From Chelonoidis abingdonii (Eukaryota > Chordata > Testudines > Testudinidae): 64,000 nt of DNA. Below, piece by piece: positions 10,022 to 20,488 of this stretch. The stretch lies in assembly GCF_003597395.2 (NCBI RefSeq), contig NC_133770.1:295061522-295125521 (forward strand), in the 5' to 3' direction. The position numbers were made by a program, and so were the translations under genes. Under the pieces are notes generated by a model that was not told the DNA's origin, did not search any database, and was given only the letters and a program-made list of their open reading frames with translations. How positions within the stretch are numbered: the stretch's first letter is position 1; each line of letters starts with the position of its first letter.

Positions 10022-10690
10022 CCATTAAGAACATAAGAATGGCCATACAGGGTTATATCAAAGGTCCATCTAGCCCAGCATTCTGTCTTCCGAAAGTAGC
10101 CAATGCCAGGTGCCCCAGCGGGAATGAACAGAGCAGGTAATCATCAAGTGATTCATCCCGTCGCCCATTCCCAGCTTCTGGCAAACAAGGCTAAGGACAC
10201 CGTTCCTGCCCATTCTGGCTAATATGCATTGATGGACCTATCCTCCATGAATTTATCTAGTTCTTTTTTGAAGCCTGTTCTAGTCTTGGCCTTCACAACA
10301 TCCTCTGGCAAGTTGTTCCACAGGTTGACTGTGTGTTGTGTGAAAAAATATTTCCTTGTGTTTGTTTTAAACCTACTGCCTATTAATTTCATTTGGTGAC
10401 CCCTAGTTCTTGTGTTATGAGGAATAAATAACACTTCCTTATTTACTTTCTCCACACCATTCATGATTTTACAGTCCTCTCTCATATCGCCCCTGAGTTG
10501 TCTCTTTTCCAAGCTGAAAAGTCCCAGTCTAATTAATCACTCCTCATATGGAAGCTGTTCCATACCCCTAATCATTTTTGTTGCCCTTTTCTGAACCTTT
10601 CCCAAATCCAATGTATCTTATCGAGATGGGGCGCCCACATTTGCATGCAGTTTTCAAGATGTGGGCGTACCATGGATCCATATAGGGGCA
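10022..10690 (-). mobile_element. CR1 LINE 3' fragment (TTCTTATG tail type)
   Basis: On the minus strand the last part of CR1 ORF2 is readable over 10219-10512, with the conserved RRDM-like start, [18 protein letters not shown] and the final FMEDRS. The 3' end is AAGAACATAAGAATGGCCAT on the plus strand, giving a TTCTTATG tail octamer. The 5' end is lost near 10690. The copy at 51866-52393 belongs to the same subfamily. Confidence 0.9.
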
Positions 10691-10699
10691 ATATGATAT

Positions 10700-11640
10700 T
10701 GACATCAATGGGAGTCTTTGCACTGTTTTCAATGGGGTTTGGATTAAACCCTCAGTAGGGATCTTCTCCTTTCCTCCAAACCCTTCTGCATGTCATGGTA
10801 CAAAGAGCTTTATGGAGAAGCTATCTGCAGTGTGCAGGGGATCCATTTCTTCTTCTTCTTTGGGGTCCCCAAATCCTCTTCTCCCCACTATGCTGGAATC
10901 ACACCCATTCTATTCGAGAGGAGTGCTTTTTGTTGCCAAAGAGGGAGGGGCAGGATTTGCCCCCAATATTTTATTAGCTCGAGAGCACACATTTGGAATA
11001 GCTGCTGTCCATTCTGCTCTTGCTGATTCTGAAAAGTGCATTGAGGGCAGGGGGGATGACTCTAAAATGTGATTCCTTTGCTTCCCGAGGCTTTTTGCAG
11101 ACACGTGGTAAGCTTTAACCACTCTGCAGCTGGCAGTTCTTCCCCCAAAAGATGTTCCAAATGTTTGGAGAATTATTTCCTTTCAGGATGCTTGTTGCAC
11201 TCAAATATTGTTTTGTATCCTGAATTAAACACCGCTTTCATCTTTCCACTTGCCCGAAGTGCCTTCGATGCTCAGATGTGCCCCCAGGTTTTTGCTGTAC
11301 AAAGCTACGGTGTGAATTCCTTTTGACAGACCACATGAAGAGGGGTATGGGTACAACCTATGAGTACATTTCTGTCGAGAAATATTATGGCTGAAGATTA
11401 GGATTTCCCCGCTGATTGAGAAGTGTAATATTTAACTATCTACTAAGTCAACAGTTCTCTCCCCACCCCAGCATATGATAATTGTATGGAATATCAGCCT
11501 GGTTTGTTTGGATGCTTGGCCAAAGGACAATGAGCAACAACATATAGTCACGCAGGGCTGTGTTTGGCTCCATGTGGGTGGTTAGGGAGTGGAAAAGGGA
11601 CCAGCAGACTCTAGCACTGACAGCAACTCCAAAACTATCT
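10700..11640. other. No gene recognised
   Basis: Overlapping short frames at 10790-11072 and 11069-11326 do not resemble any family. The word CAATGGGAGTC at about 10708 is a piece of the dispersed CAATGG repeat. Nothing else stands out. Confidence 0.4.
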
Positions 11641-11644
11641 TTGG

Positions 11645-11880
11645 TATGTATGTGGCCCCCATCACCATAGTCTCTGAGCACCTTGCAGTCTTTAATCCCT
11701 TTAGCCTCACTATACCCCCAGGAAGTAGGTAAGTATATTCTCCCCATTTTACAGATGCCAAACAGGTACAGAGACCCTGTCCTGCAGGTAGTCTGCAGCA
11801 GAGCTGGGAATTGAACCCAGGTCACTTTAGTTCCAGGCTGGCATCCTAACCAGCCAGAGCAGGATGCTGATGCCAGTGAC
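11645..11880 (-). repeat. MIR-like SINE, near full length
   Basis: The plus strand carries CACCATAGTCTCTGAGCACC, CCCCATTTTACAGATG, GCAGAGCTGGGAATTGAACC and CATCCTAACCAGCC in that order. These are the reverse of the MIR 3' end, core and tRNA-like head. The same order occurs at 26270-26505. Confidence 0.7.
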
Positions 11881-12227
11881 TAAACACATTTTGTCTGCAC
11901 ACACCTCAGACACACTGGGCTGATTCTACGCTGCATGTCCAAAAGAGCCACCCAGAGGGAGGTGTGACAAAGGTGCCTTTGTACTTTCAGGATGCCTCCT
12001 GGCATGTTAGAAGAGCTCTAATCTATGGCAGTTTCCCCAGAGCAGCCCCAGTCCAGAATCCCTGTGAGCACTCCCACACCCCCTTGCTTCACCCTGTGCA
12101 TACCCTCTACTGAGGCCTGCAAATAGGGGCAATGTAGGGCCTCCCACATCAGCTCTACACTGCTCCTGCACCAGGGAAACCCTCTCCCCACCACTGTATG
12201 GTCCCTATAGACAGCTACAGGTGTATT
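11881..12227. other. No gene recognised
   Basis: Moderately GC-rich single-copy-looking DNA lies between the MIR remnant and the LTR at 12233. I see nothing functional in it. Confidence 0.4.
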
Positions 12228-12623
12228 CAGGATGTGACCCGAAGTGCCTAAGGTAGCCCACACTGCAAACATCAGCCTGAAGGCAGGCTGCAAAAAGGAG
12301 AGTAGATTCTCGCAAAACTGGTGGTTGATACTATAGTTAGATTCACCAACTAGTCACAAACTGTGCTTCTGATCCCCCACGCTGGTTGTCAAGAAGCTAA
12401 AACACAAAAGACATCAGACAGCCCCCTTTATTGCATTTCAGTCTCCAGCTCCCAATCAGTAAATAGGTCTGGTGAAGTGAAAAGTTACTTAAAACTCTAT
12501 TCAGTTTACAAAATGTTCTTCTGATCCCTAAAGGAACAGCCACATTACCAGATCAATACCAGTTTGGAACTTTGCCAAAATACCACCCTGCTAGCCAATC
12601 CTTTAGTATCTAAAATCAAAAGT

Positions 12624-12629
12624 TTTATT
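12624..12629 (-). terminator. Polyadenylation signal of the 12.2-kb LTR
   Basis: AATAAA on the minus strand in the context TTATAATAAAACTTTTG, in the downstream half of the LTR. Confidence 0.5.
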
Positions 12630-13171
12630 ATAAATGAAAAGAAAAGCAAAGAAAGAAGAGAAGAGAGCTGTTAAATGGTTGAAGCAATCAGATGCATACA
12701 TATGACTTCACAGTCCATATATCAAGGTCTTAGCAGAATTGGTGAGTTTGCTGGCTTGGAAAGTTCTTCTGGAACACATCCAAGCTTGGATGGGTCTATT
12801 GGTCCTTTGTTCAAAGCTTCAGTTTGTAGAGAAGTGACTCCAGAGGTGAGAAGCAGTATTGAAGAGAAAATGGAGGTGATTCAGCTGCCTTTTTGCTATG
12901 TGGCTTGTACATCCTGTGTCCCAGACATAAGCTCACAGCACATGGGCATGGAAAGGTATTTGGCGTCCCCTGTCCATAGGTATGTCCCTACATGGTCTGC
13001 TGACTCATGAGCGTAGCCCCTGGCTTCTCTCCATGAGTTCACTGTACAGCTGATTGACTTTGATGGGCCATCAAACAGGCTTGATAGTATTGATGCCAGT
13101 ATGTCTGGGGTGTCATCCAGAGACAGCACAAATTTGAGATATCAATATACCACACATATTTATAACTTCAG

Positions 13172-13502
13172 CAGAGCCCTGGGCCCTTTAAATCTCTGCC
13201 AGAGGCAGGGCACCCTCCAATGGTGATTTAAAGGGCCCAGGGCTCCGCTGTGGTAGCAGCAGCTGGAGCCCTGGGCCCTTTAAATCACCCCTTGGGCTCC
13301 CAGCCACCTCTGCAGCTGGTAGTTCCAAGGGTGATTTAAAGGGCCTGGGGCTCCCAGTTGCAGCTACCACAGCCCCAGCCCCAGGCCCTTTAAATCCTGA
13401 TTTAAAGTGTCCAGGGATTTAAAGGCCCCACCTCTTCCAGTAGAGGCCCTGCTCCCTCCTAAGGACTCCAGAGTACCGGTAAGTAAGTTACTTTCACCCC
13501 TG
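13172..13502 (-). mobile_element. Hairpin-rich non-autonomous hAT element, truncated
   Basis: The minus strand starts CAGGGGTGAAAGTAACTTAC at 13502 and shares ACCGGTAC and CTGGAAGAGG blocks with the complete copy at 40868-41359. The body is a series of GGGCCCTTTAAATC modules in alternating orientation. Bases 13222-13246 and 13265-13289 are a perfect 25-bp inverted repeat with an 18-base spacer. The other terminus and its 8-bp TSD are missing, so that end was deleted. Confidence 0.75.
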
Positions 13503-13679
13503 CTCATGATACAAAGATGATGCATACATATAAACAAGTTTATCATACTTAGCAAATCACAACTTTTCCAAATGATACCTTACACAGCATCTCTTCTATA
13601 AGATTTATTGAAATTTGGTAATATTGGTATCAATAAAATTGTAAATGATCACCCATATTCCATACAGCGTCACACAGGG

Positions 13680-14452
13680 GCAGGAATGAGAGGCAGAATC
13701 AGCTTCAATGTTTCCATCAGCCAGTTCCTAAACCCATTTCTCCTCACTCAATGCAAACCTTGGCTTAAAGGTGTAGCCTAGGCCATCAGGCAAGTAGTTC
13801 ATTAGCCTGCCTCCTGCACTGGCCAATACCTGATGTGGCAGAGGAAGATGAATTCACAGTTTTGCAGTAGGGTGATAGGATCTTTTCTGACCTCTGCAGC
13901 AGAAAGTCCTACAGAGGTGGATAGAGAATGATACATTTCTTACAGATTTCTTTGGAGCAACCTGCAGAATTGAATAGAAAGTTATATCACTGATGTAGAA
14001 TTCTAAAGGAAATGTCAAAAACCTGGAGAAAGGCGATATTTCACTAGAGGTTTTTAGAGTAATTTTTTGTTATAATTCATTAGGTTTTCCATAGACCCCT
14101 ATTGGTTTCATGCCTATTACATTCTATAGGATTTTCCATCAGGGTTCTTATGCCCTATAGCATGAGATTTGATTTCTCTTACTGGATAATTGTGGATTTG
14201 AAATTAAAAAGGTAATATTGTATAAAAAATGTCTGTGTTGGGCAATCTGGGTGACGATTTATCTGACTGTAGTGTTGTTTCATTCCCATTCTAGATGATA
14301 ACAGTGTTGTCTCACAATCAGTTTAAGTGGCAGTGCTGGGAAATTCCTTTCTCCAAACAGGTAGAAAGAGGCTTATGACCATATATATTGTCCCAGATGA
14401 GTTGAACTGCCTGTGTGAATCCTTTCATGGATTCCCAGGAAAGCTCAGGCAG
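13680..14452. other. No gene recognised
   Basis: Low-complexity, mostly AT-rich single-copy-looking DNA. I see no repeat boundary or coding signal. Confidence 0.4.
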
Positions 14453-14697
14453 CAGGGCCGGCTTTAAGAAATGCGGGGCCTGATTTGAAAGAGCCGCCAC
14501 CGAAATGCCGCCAAAGACAGTGGCAGCAATTGAGCTGCCGCCGAAGATAGTGGCAGCAATTTGGCAGCTGTTCAATAGGTTGCAACTCTTTCCGGTGGCA
14601 CTTTGGCAGAGGGTGTGGGGCCCCTCTTCCGGACGCTGCAGGGCCCTCTTAGGCCCGATTCCCGGAAATCGGGAGAATCACCCTAAAGCCGGCCCTG
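14453..14697. mobile_element. hAT MITE with 14-bp perfect TIRs
   Basis: The 245-bp element begins CAGGGCCGGCTTTA and ends with its exact reverse complement. The flanking octamers TCAGGCAG and CCAAGCAG agree at six of eight positions. The internal GCCGCC-rich sequence has no transposase frame. A related element with a CAGGGGTGGCTCC end lies at 53243-53522. Confidence 0.82.
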
Positions 14698-14779
14698 CCA
14701 AGCAGGTGGAAATTTCTTGGTCTCAAAGGGTATTATTTGTACTGACAACACAGTTAAACTAAAGATAAACAAAGTCAAT

Positions 14780-15178
14780 AGAGCTGGTTGAAAATTTTCT
14801 GACATAATAGTTTTCTGTTGGCAAATGCTGATCCTATGAAATCAAAACATTTCACAAGAGTGTATCGATCATGTCAACATTTTCTAAGAGAAATTATTGA
14901 AACCTTTCATTTTAATGTCTGATACAGTTCAGTGTATTTTTTATGTTATATTATAATTTAATATAAGTCAAAATATTTCAGTATAATATAATATAATGTA
15001 AAAAGTTAAATGAGAAAGCCAAAATGAAACATTTCAATAAGATCAAAGCAAAATAGTTTTGGGCTATTTTGTTTTGCAAAAAAATCCAAGATTCTGACTT
15101 TTCATTCTGATTCTGGACAAATCCAAATTTCATTAATCTGTGGGATGGAAATTCTGAATTATAACCAGGTCTGAAAAG
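14780..15178. repeat. AT-rich dispersed repeat, copy 2
   Basis: It shares TGAAATCAAAACATTT, TGTCAACATTTTCT and a final GATGGAAATTCTGAATT layout with 2550-2890. It abuts a CR1 fragment at its right edge. Its class is unknown. Confidence 0.45.
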
Positions 15179-15189
15179 CAATGCTAGAT

Positions 15190-15660
15190 TTCATTTCTAT
15201 CTTCTTCAGTGTTAGGTCTAGCATGAATAGAGAGCTACTCTGTAGCTTTACAAAGAGAAGGCTAAGAGGTGATTTAATCATAGTCTATAAGTACCTACCT
15301 AGGGAGAAAATATCTGATGCTAGATCACTCTTTAATTTAACAGGCCCAGCTATAACTGGATCCAATGCCTGGAAATTGAAGTCAGGAAAATTCAAAGTAG
15401 GAATAAGAGGGAATTTCTTATTTTTTTAGTCAGTGAAAGTAATTAACCATTGGAACAGCATGTGGATATAACAAATTCTCCATCACTTGGAGTGTTTAAA
15501 TCCAGAATGTATGTCTTTCTAACAGATATTTTCTAGTTTAATCACAAGTTGTTGGGCTCAGTGCAGCAATCAGTGGGTGAAATTCTATGGCCTGTGTCAC
15601 GCTGAAGATCAGACTACAGGATCATAATAGACCTTTCTGACCTTAAAATCTATTATATCT
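15190..15660 (+). mobile_element. Diverged CR1 LINE 3' fragment
   Basis: The plus strand encodes a broken CR1 ORF2 end (KRRLRGDLIIVYKYLP at about 15257-15305) and then the 3' UTR with CTATGGCCTGTGTCACG and TTTCTGACCTTAAAATCTAT. It has frameshifts and more substitutions than the copies at 21367 or 59113, so it is older. Confidence 0.75.
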
Positions 15661-15664
15661 ATTC

Positions 15665-16455
15665 TAGAATTCCAAAACAGTTCAAGGGGCATTATGATAA
15701 TGGCCTTCTTATTCATGGCATGGCAGACACTTATCCACATAAATAAAGTTCCTGAAAAGAGGAAAAAGTGAGCTCTTTAAGCCATTTATCCCACAACAAC
15801 TTCACCCTTTTCATAGCCTACATAGTTATTATTATTCACATACCGTACATTATTTCACACCATCTCTCCAGGGAATGTTAAAATGATGTGCCGATTGATC
15901 TCACAGTGCTCCTTGGTGGTTCTCAGTCCAGCATGATTAGCTGCTCATCCTGCTTGTTTCTGAAGTTTGGAAATACTGTACCCTACTTGTCTAATACTCA
16001 TAATTTTCCCTGTTGGCCTGATGCCTCAAATGTATGTATGTTCTGTACAGAGAGCTAAGATCAGTCTACACTTAGCAAATCCTGTGGTTGTCATCTTGAG
16101 AACTACCTGGAAGCCAGGGGGCTGCCAGGTTGTTTACTTCAGCCCAGGGGCAGAATTTGCAGTAGAAATTACCCAGGGAACCGTAATGTATCCTCAACCT
16201 TCTTATCTTACAAGGGACCATCCCAAGGATTGCTTGATAGAAATGGACTAAACTGGTTCAGAAAGCTTTGCACATCTCAGACTATTTAGGGCCTAATCCA
16301 CAAGAGAGGTGAGTATGTCAGTGCTCATGTTCCATCTCTGTGCAGCCTGTGTGGTCAGGCTACCAAATGCAACAAGTAGAGAAAGTGGGCACAGAGGGAG
16401 GTGCAAACCACTAATGGTTTCCCCATTGTCTCAGAAGCCAATATTGCATAATGTC
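15665..16455. other. No gene recognised
   Basis: A 94-codon open frame at 15967-16251 (+) has no recognisable domain. I see no clear repeat here. Confidence 0.4.
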
Positions 16456-16456
16456 T

Positions 16457-16712
16457 TTGGGTGTCTCTACACTAGCTATGCCACTGTAGCTATGCTGGTG
16501 TAACCTTGTTGTGTTGACACAGCCTACACCAATGTAAGTGTTGTTTTTTTTCCTATCAGTGTTGGTAGCTAAGTTCATGGACACATTCTTCCATTGACCT
16601 AGCTGTGTCTACACCAGGGCGGCTGTTATAGCTACGTCACTCCAGGGAGTGGATTTTTCATATCCCTGACTGAATTAGCTAGTTGACCTAATTTTAAGTG
16701 TAGGTCAGGCCT
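16457..16712. mobile_element. Harbinger-like MITE (TGTCTACAC type)
   Basis: The left end GGGTGTCTCTACACTAGC pairs with the inverted right end AAGTGTAGGTCAGGCC. Internal words (CTTCCATTGACCTAGCTGTG, GTCTACACC) recur in the MITE at 36335-38049. It has no coding capacity. Confidence 0.65.
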
Positions 16713-17095
16713 ATATTGTCACTGGAGATGGGCTGATGAGGAGAGACTTAGATTGTGAGGTTGTAAAACCTCATCATTTGGGTTATGGTGATATTAGAAA
16801 CAAATTCAAACACTGGGATGGTTCAGCTGCATGGATGATTTTATTTGAAACACCAGAGTTGAAGGAAAGCGGTGAGTTCATCAAAAAGGTTCCAATTTGG
16901 CCAACCTGTAATTGTAACAATTTCTGTTTTTCCAACTGAAAGCATCACTACCTCATCCCTGCCTCCCAAATCTCCTCCTTCCTGGGCTTGGCAAAAGACT
17001 GGATGGAGCTATAGTTAATCCCCAATGATTGTGAGCCAGTGTAAACACCAAAAGTGTGCCAAATATTATGGACCAGAGTTTCAAATGAACTCAAC
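16713..17095. other. No gene recognised
   Basis: A short open frame at 16736-16939 (+) has no family resemblance. The stretch is otherwise featureless. Confidence 0.4.
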
Positions 17096-17098
17096 ATC

Positions 17099-17288
17099 CA
17101 TAATTGGGACCAGATCTTCAAAGCAGCTTCACTCTTCTTTAGGCACCTTAATTAATTTGTGCAATTTTCAAACGAGCTTAGCAGCTCCTGTTGTTTTCAG
17201 TGAGCCATTGAAAGTCAATAGCACTCATGCTCTTAAGTCACTTAGGCCCAGCTTCTCAAAGGTATTTAGGTGCCTAACTCCCATTGAA
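17099..17288. repeat. Palindrome-like dispersed repeat
   Basis: Words such as CCAGATCTTCAAAGCAGC and CTTCTCAAAGGTATTTAGGTGCC are inverted partners of one another. The same phrases recur at 31268, 39256-40345 and 50005. It abuts the CR1 insertion. Confidence 0.5.
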
Positions 17289-18457
17289 ACAGGATGACCT
17301 AGGGAATAATAGGCCTATCAGCCTCACCTCATTCCCATGGAAAAATCATGAAGCAGGTCCTCAAGGAATCAATTATGAAGCACTTAGAGGAGAGGAAAAT
17401 GATCAAGAACAGGCAGCATGGATTCACCAAGGGCAAGTCATGCCTGACTAACCTAATTGCTTTCTATGAGGAGATTACTGGCTCTGTGATGAGGGAAAAG
17501 CAGTGGATGTGTTATTCCTTGACTTTAGCAAAGATTTTGATATGGTCTCCCACAGTATTCTTGCCAGCAAGTTTAAGGAGTATGGGCTGGATAAATGGCC
17601 TATAAGTTGGTTAGAAAACAGGCTAGATCATCAAGCTCAATGGGTGGTGATCAATGGCTCCATGTCTAGTTTGCAGCCGATATCAAGCAAAGTGCCCCTA
17701 GGATCGGTCCTGGGGCCAGTTTGTTCAATATCTTCATTAATGATCTGGAGGATGGCGTGGACTGCACTCTCAGCAAGTTTGCAGATGACACTAAACTGGG
17801 AGGAGTGGTAGATATGCTGGAGGGTAGGGGTAGGATACAGAGGGACCCAGATAAATTAGAGGATTGGGCCAAAAGAAACCTGATGAGGTTCAACAAGGAC
17901 AAGTGCAGAGTCCTGCACTTAGGACAGAAGAATCCCATGCACTGCTACAGACTAGGGACCGAATGGCTAGGAAGCAGTTCTGCAAAAAAGGACCTAGGGG
18001 TTACAATGGACAAGAAGCTGGATATAAGTCAACAGTGTGCCCTTGTTGCCAAGAAGGCTAATGACATTTAGGGCTGTATAAGTAGGGACATTGCCAGAAA
18101 ATCGAGGGACATGATCATTCCCCTCTATCCAGCATTGGTGAGGACTCATCTGGAGTACTGTGTCCAGTTTTGGGCCCCACACTACAAGAAGGATATGGAA
18201 AAATTGGAGAGTCCAGTGGCAGGCAACAAAAATGATTAGGCAGCTGGAGCACATGACTTATGAGGAGAGGCTGAGGGAAACTGGGATTGTTTAGTCTGCA
18301 GAAGAGAAGAATGAGGGGGGATTTGGTAGCTGTTTTCAACTACCTGAAAGGGGGTTCCAAAGAGGATGGATCTAGACTGTTCTGAGTGGTAGCTGATGAC
18401 AGAACAAGGAGTAATGGTTTTAAGTTGCAGTGTGGGAGATTTAGGTTGAAAAATTGA
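17289..18457 (+). pseudogene. CR1 LINE ORF2 remnant (reverse transcriptase)
   Basis: This is the longest coding remnant in the window. It spans most of the CR1 reverse transcriptase domain and part of the C-terminal region, split over three frames. 17348-17502 carries HLEERKMIKNRQHGFTKGKS. 17503-17720 carries motif A as LDFSKDFDMVSH, keeping the first catalytic Asp. 17721-18069 carries NDLEDGVDC and the FADD catalytic motif at 17778-17789, then a stop. Homology continues past the stop ([16 protein letters not shown]). It lacks the N-terminal endonuclease and starts inside RT motif order, typical of 5' truncation. At least two frameshifts and several stops make it inactive. At 18457 it joins an older CR1 piece. 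Confidence 0.9.
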
Positions 18458-18925
18458 AGCAGGTTCAGAGAAGTGTCACAAAAATGAATAAAAGATTGGA
18501 AAACATGCCTGATTGTGATAGATTCAAGGAGTTCAATCTATGAGCTTAACAAAGGGAAGGTGACTTGAAGATCACTTTCTGTAAATACCTACATGAGGAA
18601 AAAATACTTGATAATCAATCAGACTAAAAGTTATAACAAGAGCCAGTGGCTTGAGTTCAAGTTAGAAAAATTCAGAGAGGAAATAAGCTATAAATTTTAG
18701 TAAGGGTAATTAACCAGTGGAACAATGTACCAAAGGTTGTTGTGGGTCTGTCTGTCACTGACAATTTTTAAAGCAAGATTGTACTTTTTTTTCCTAAAAG
18801 AAATGCTCTAGTACAAACAGGAATTATTTAGGTGGAGTCTTATGGCCTGTGCTATGCTGGAAGTCAGACTGGATGATCACAATTGTTCTTCCTGGCCTTA
18901 GATTTTCTGAATCTGAAAAACCTTT
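18458..18925 (+). mobile_element. Older CR1 3' fragment
   Basis: Immediately after the better preserved CR1 comes a more diverged CR1 end. It has a broken coding end (AACCAGTGGAACAATG) and the tail CTTATGGCCTGTGCTATGC ... GACTGGATGATCACAATTG. The abrupt change in divergence suggests that the upstream CR1 inserted into or was joined to it. Confidence 0.7.
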
Positions 18926-19747
18926 GAGCATCTGGACATTTGGCACTCTTCAGAGCCCACCATTAGACTTTATCAGTGTTCTGTACTCTCGGCACAGGGG
19001 CTGCAAATTAGGCCACCTCCTTTGTTCATAGTGTGCTCTAAAGACAGACAATTAAATGTGTTTATGATCTGAGTCTAATCCACCACGTGGCACAAACAGC
19101 ACTAAAAATCAGAAAGCAAGAGACTCGTAACCTCCTAAATAGAAAGGAGGCTTAAGGTTGCTTTGTTAAGAGCAATTCTTGATCCTTTTCTGGCCTAAAT
19201 ACAGTTTGTGAACATTTGATTATGTTTCTTAACATTCCTTAAGTAAAGTAGGCTAAGACGCATTTAGAGATGTTATATAATAAATGCGGAAGGAAGCGGA
19301 CTGCTTTGATTAGGTGAACATGCCTAGTGTACTTAAGGAAAAGAAGAGGCTTTCCCAAAGATTCAGTGAATGTTGAAAGTTTTGTATCAAAGCATAAACC
19401 CTCAGATTATACAGCAAATATATTGAGAGGATTTGCAGGACTCAATATGTGTCTGAGCTGCCTGGTCCAACGGAAAGAAAAATCTGAAGAAACGTGATAA
19501 GGTTCATGTAGGAATACAACCAAAGCTACAGATTGGATGTAACTGATATGTAGCCCTGACGACTAAAATAGGCTTTAGCCTTAGCAATGTTCAGTACTGA
19601 GGTTTTAAAGTGGAAATAGAAAAAAAACCATCTGTGTATTTAAAAAAGAGCTCTATCTATCTTAGAGCTTTTATTCTGCTGCCCATCACCATAGTATCCG
19701 AATGCCTGCCAGGTAAAATCGAAAGCAACAGCAAAGTTCCTAGCGAG
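18926..19747. other. No gene recognised
   Basis: AT-rich, single-copy-looking DNA lies before the LTR at 19748. I see no repeat or coding signal. Confidence 0.4.
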
Positions 19748-20194
19748 TGTAGTAGGAAGAGAGAGCCTCAGGCATGAGGCCTGTATATGGGCCTCATGTA
19801 AGGCCTAAGGCCCAAACCAAAGTCAGGCCCTGATGCTATAAAGCAAAGTTACCAAAAGTCCGGCTATGGGCAAAAGTCAGGCCCTGTTACAAAGCAGATG
19901 CCTGCTTGCAGGTTCACTGTCTGATACGTGAACTTGGCAAGAACAGGGCTGATGTTCACAAACACTCCTAGGCACTAAGTATTCAGGTAAACACATTCCA
20001 GATGGGTACTACCAGAACATCCCTAAACAAAGTTGTGGTGTAAACACATTCCCCAGAGATGATGCAGGGACACACTGACCCCTCCCAAAGATAAGGTCAG
20101 GATGACAGAGTGATGGATTGAACCAACATGTATAAGGTGAAGAGTGGTAACTAACCACATCAGAGGGACTATACGTAACTTGTTTGGATCAGTG

Positions 20195-20202
20195 TATAAA
20201 AG
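20195..20202 (+). promoter_or_regulatory. TATA box of the 19.7-kb LTR
   Basis: TATAAAAG lies about 150 bp upstream of the LTR's AATAAA, in the position of a U3 core promoter. Confidence 0.6.
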
Positions 20203-20345
20203 AGGGATCACAGAGGGAGTGTCTTCATCTGGCCAAGGGAGGATCAGAAAGTCCAGCTGTTCACTGACGTGGTCCATTGTCCCGGGCATACATATATTAG
20301 CGGTCCTGTAGCATCTATGGGATACTAGTACCATGCTTTGTTGGC

Positions 20346-20351
20346 AATAAA
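20346..20351 (+). terminator. Polyadenylation signal of the 19.7-kb LTR
   Basis: AATAAA in the context GGCAATAAACCTGG, about 140 bp before the LTR's 3' end, as expected for R-U5. Confidence 0.65.
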
Positions 20352-20488
20352 CCTGGTCGAGTGCCTTTGCTACTGAATCCGAGTCTGGTCTTATCGGGCA
20401 GTTTGATCAAAGTCCGTTCTATGGTCTATCTAGCCAAAGCCAGTGCAGCAGGCACAGAGAAAACACACACAGCCAACAACTTACAACA

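Larger units (their letters stand above)
12233..13674 (-). mobile_element. LTR (~1.1 kb), with a hAT insertion
   Basis: The minus strand starts TGTGACGCTGTATGG at 13674 and ends CTTCGGGTCACA at 12233. Flanking 5-mers are CAGGA (12228-12232) and CAGGG (13675-13679), four of five identical. An AATAAA signal lies on the minus strand at 12624-12629. A 331-bp hAT fragment occupies 13172-13502. Terminal TGTGAC, size and layout match the split LTR at 5319-8148. No retroviral genes are present. The 111-codon open frame at 12675 (+) is on the opposite strand and is chance. Confidence 0.78.
19748..20488 (+). mobile_element. Solo LTR of an endogenous retrovirus
   Basis: The 741-bp element starts TGTAGTAGGAAGAG and ends ACTTACAACA. 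It has a TATAAAAG box at 20195 and an AATAAACCTGG signal at 20346, about 150 bp apart, the same spacing as in the LTR at 1721-2481. Both LTRs share TGTAGTA starts, ACAACA ends and AATAAACCTGG. The flanking 5-mers GCGAG and GCAGG agree at three of five positions, so the TSD has decayed. No internal retroviral sequence follows. Confidence 0.8.

Noticed and set aside
12675..13010. 111-codon plus-strand frame as a gene
   Set aside because: It is antisense to an LTR with matching TSDs and has no domain.
13172..13440. CRISPR-like array or satellite of GGGCCCTTTAAATC units
   Set aside because: Units alternate in orientation, have irregular spacing and lie within an element with hAT termini. This is eukaryotic DNA.
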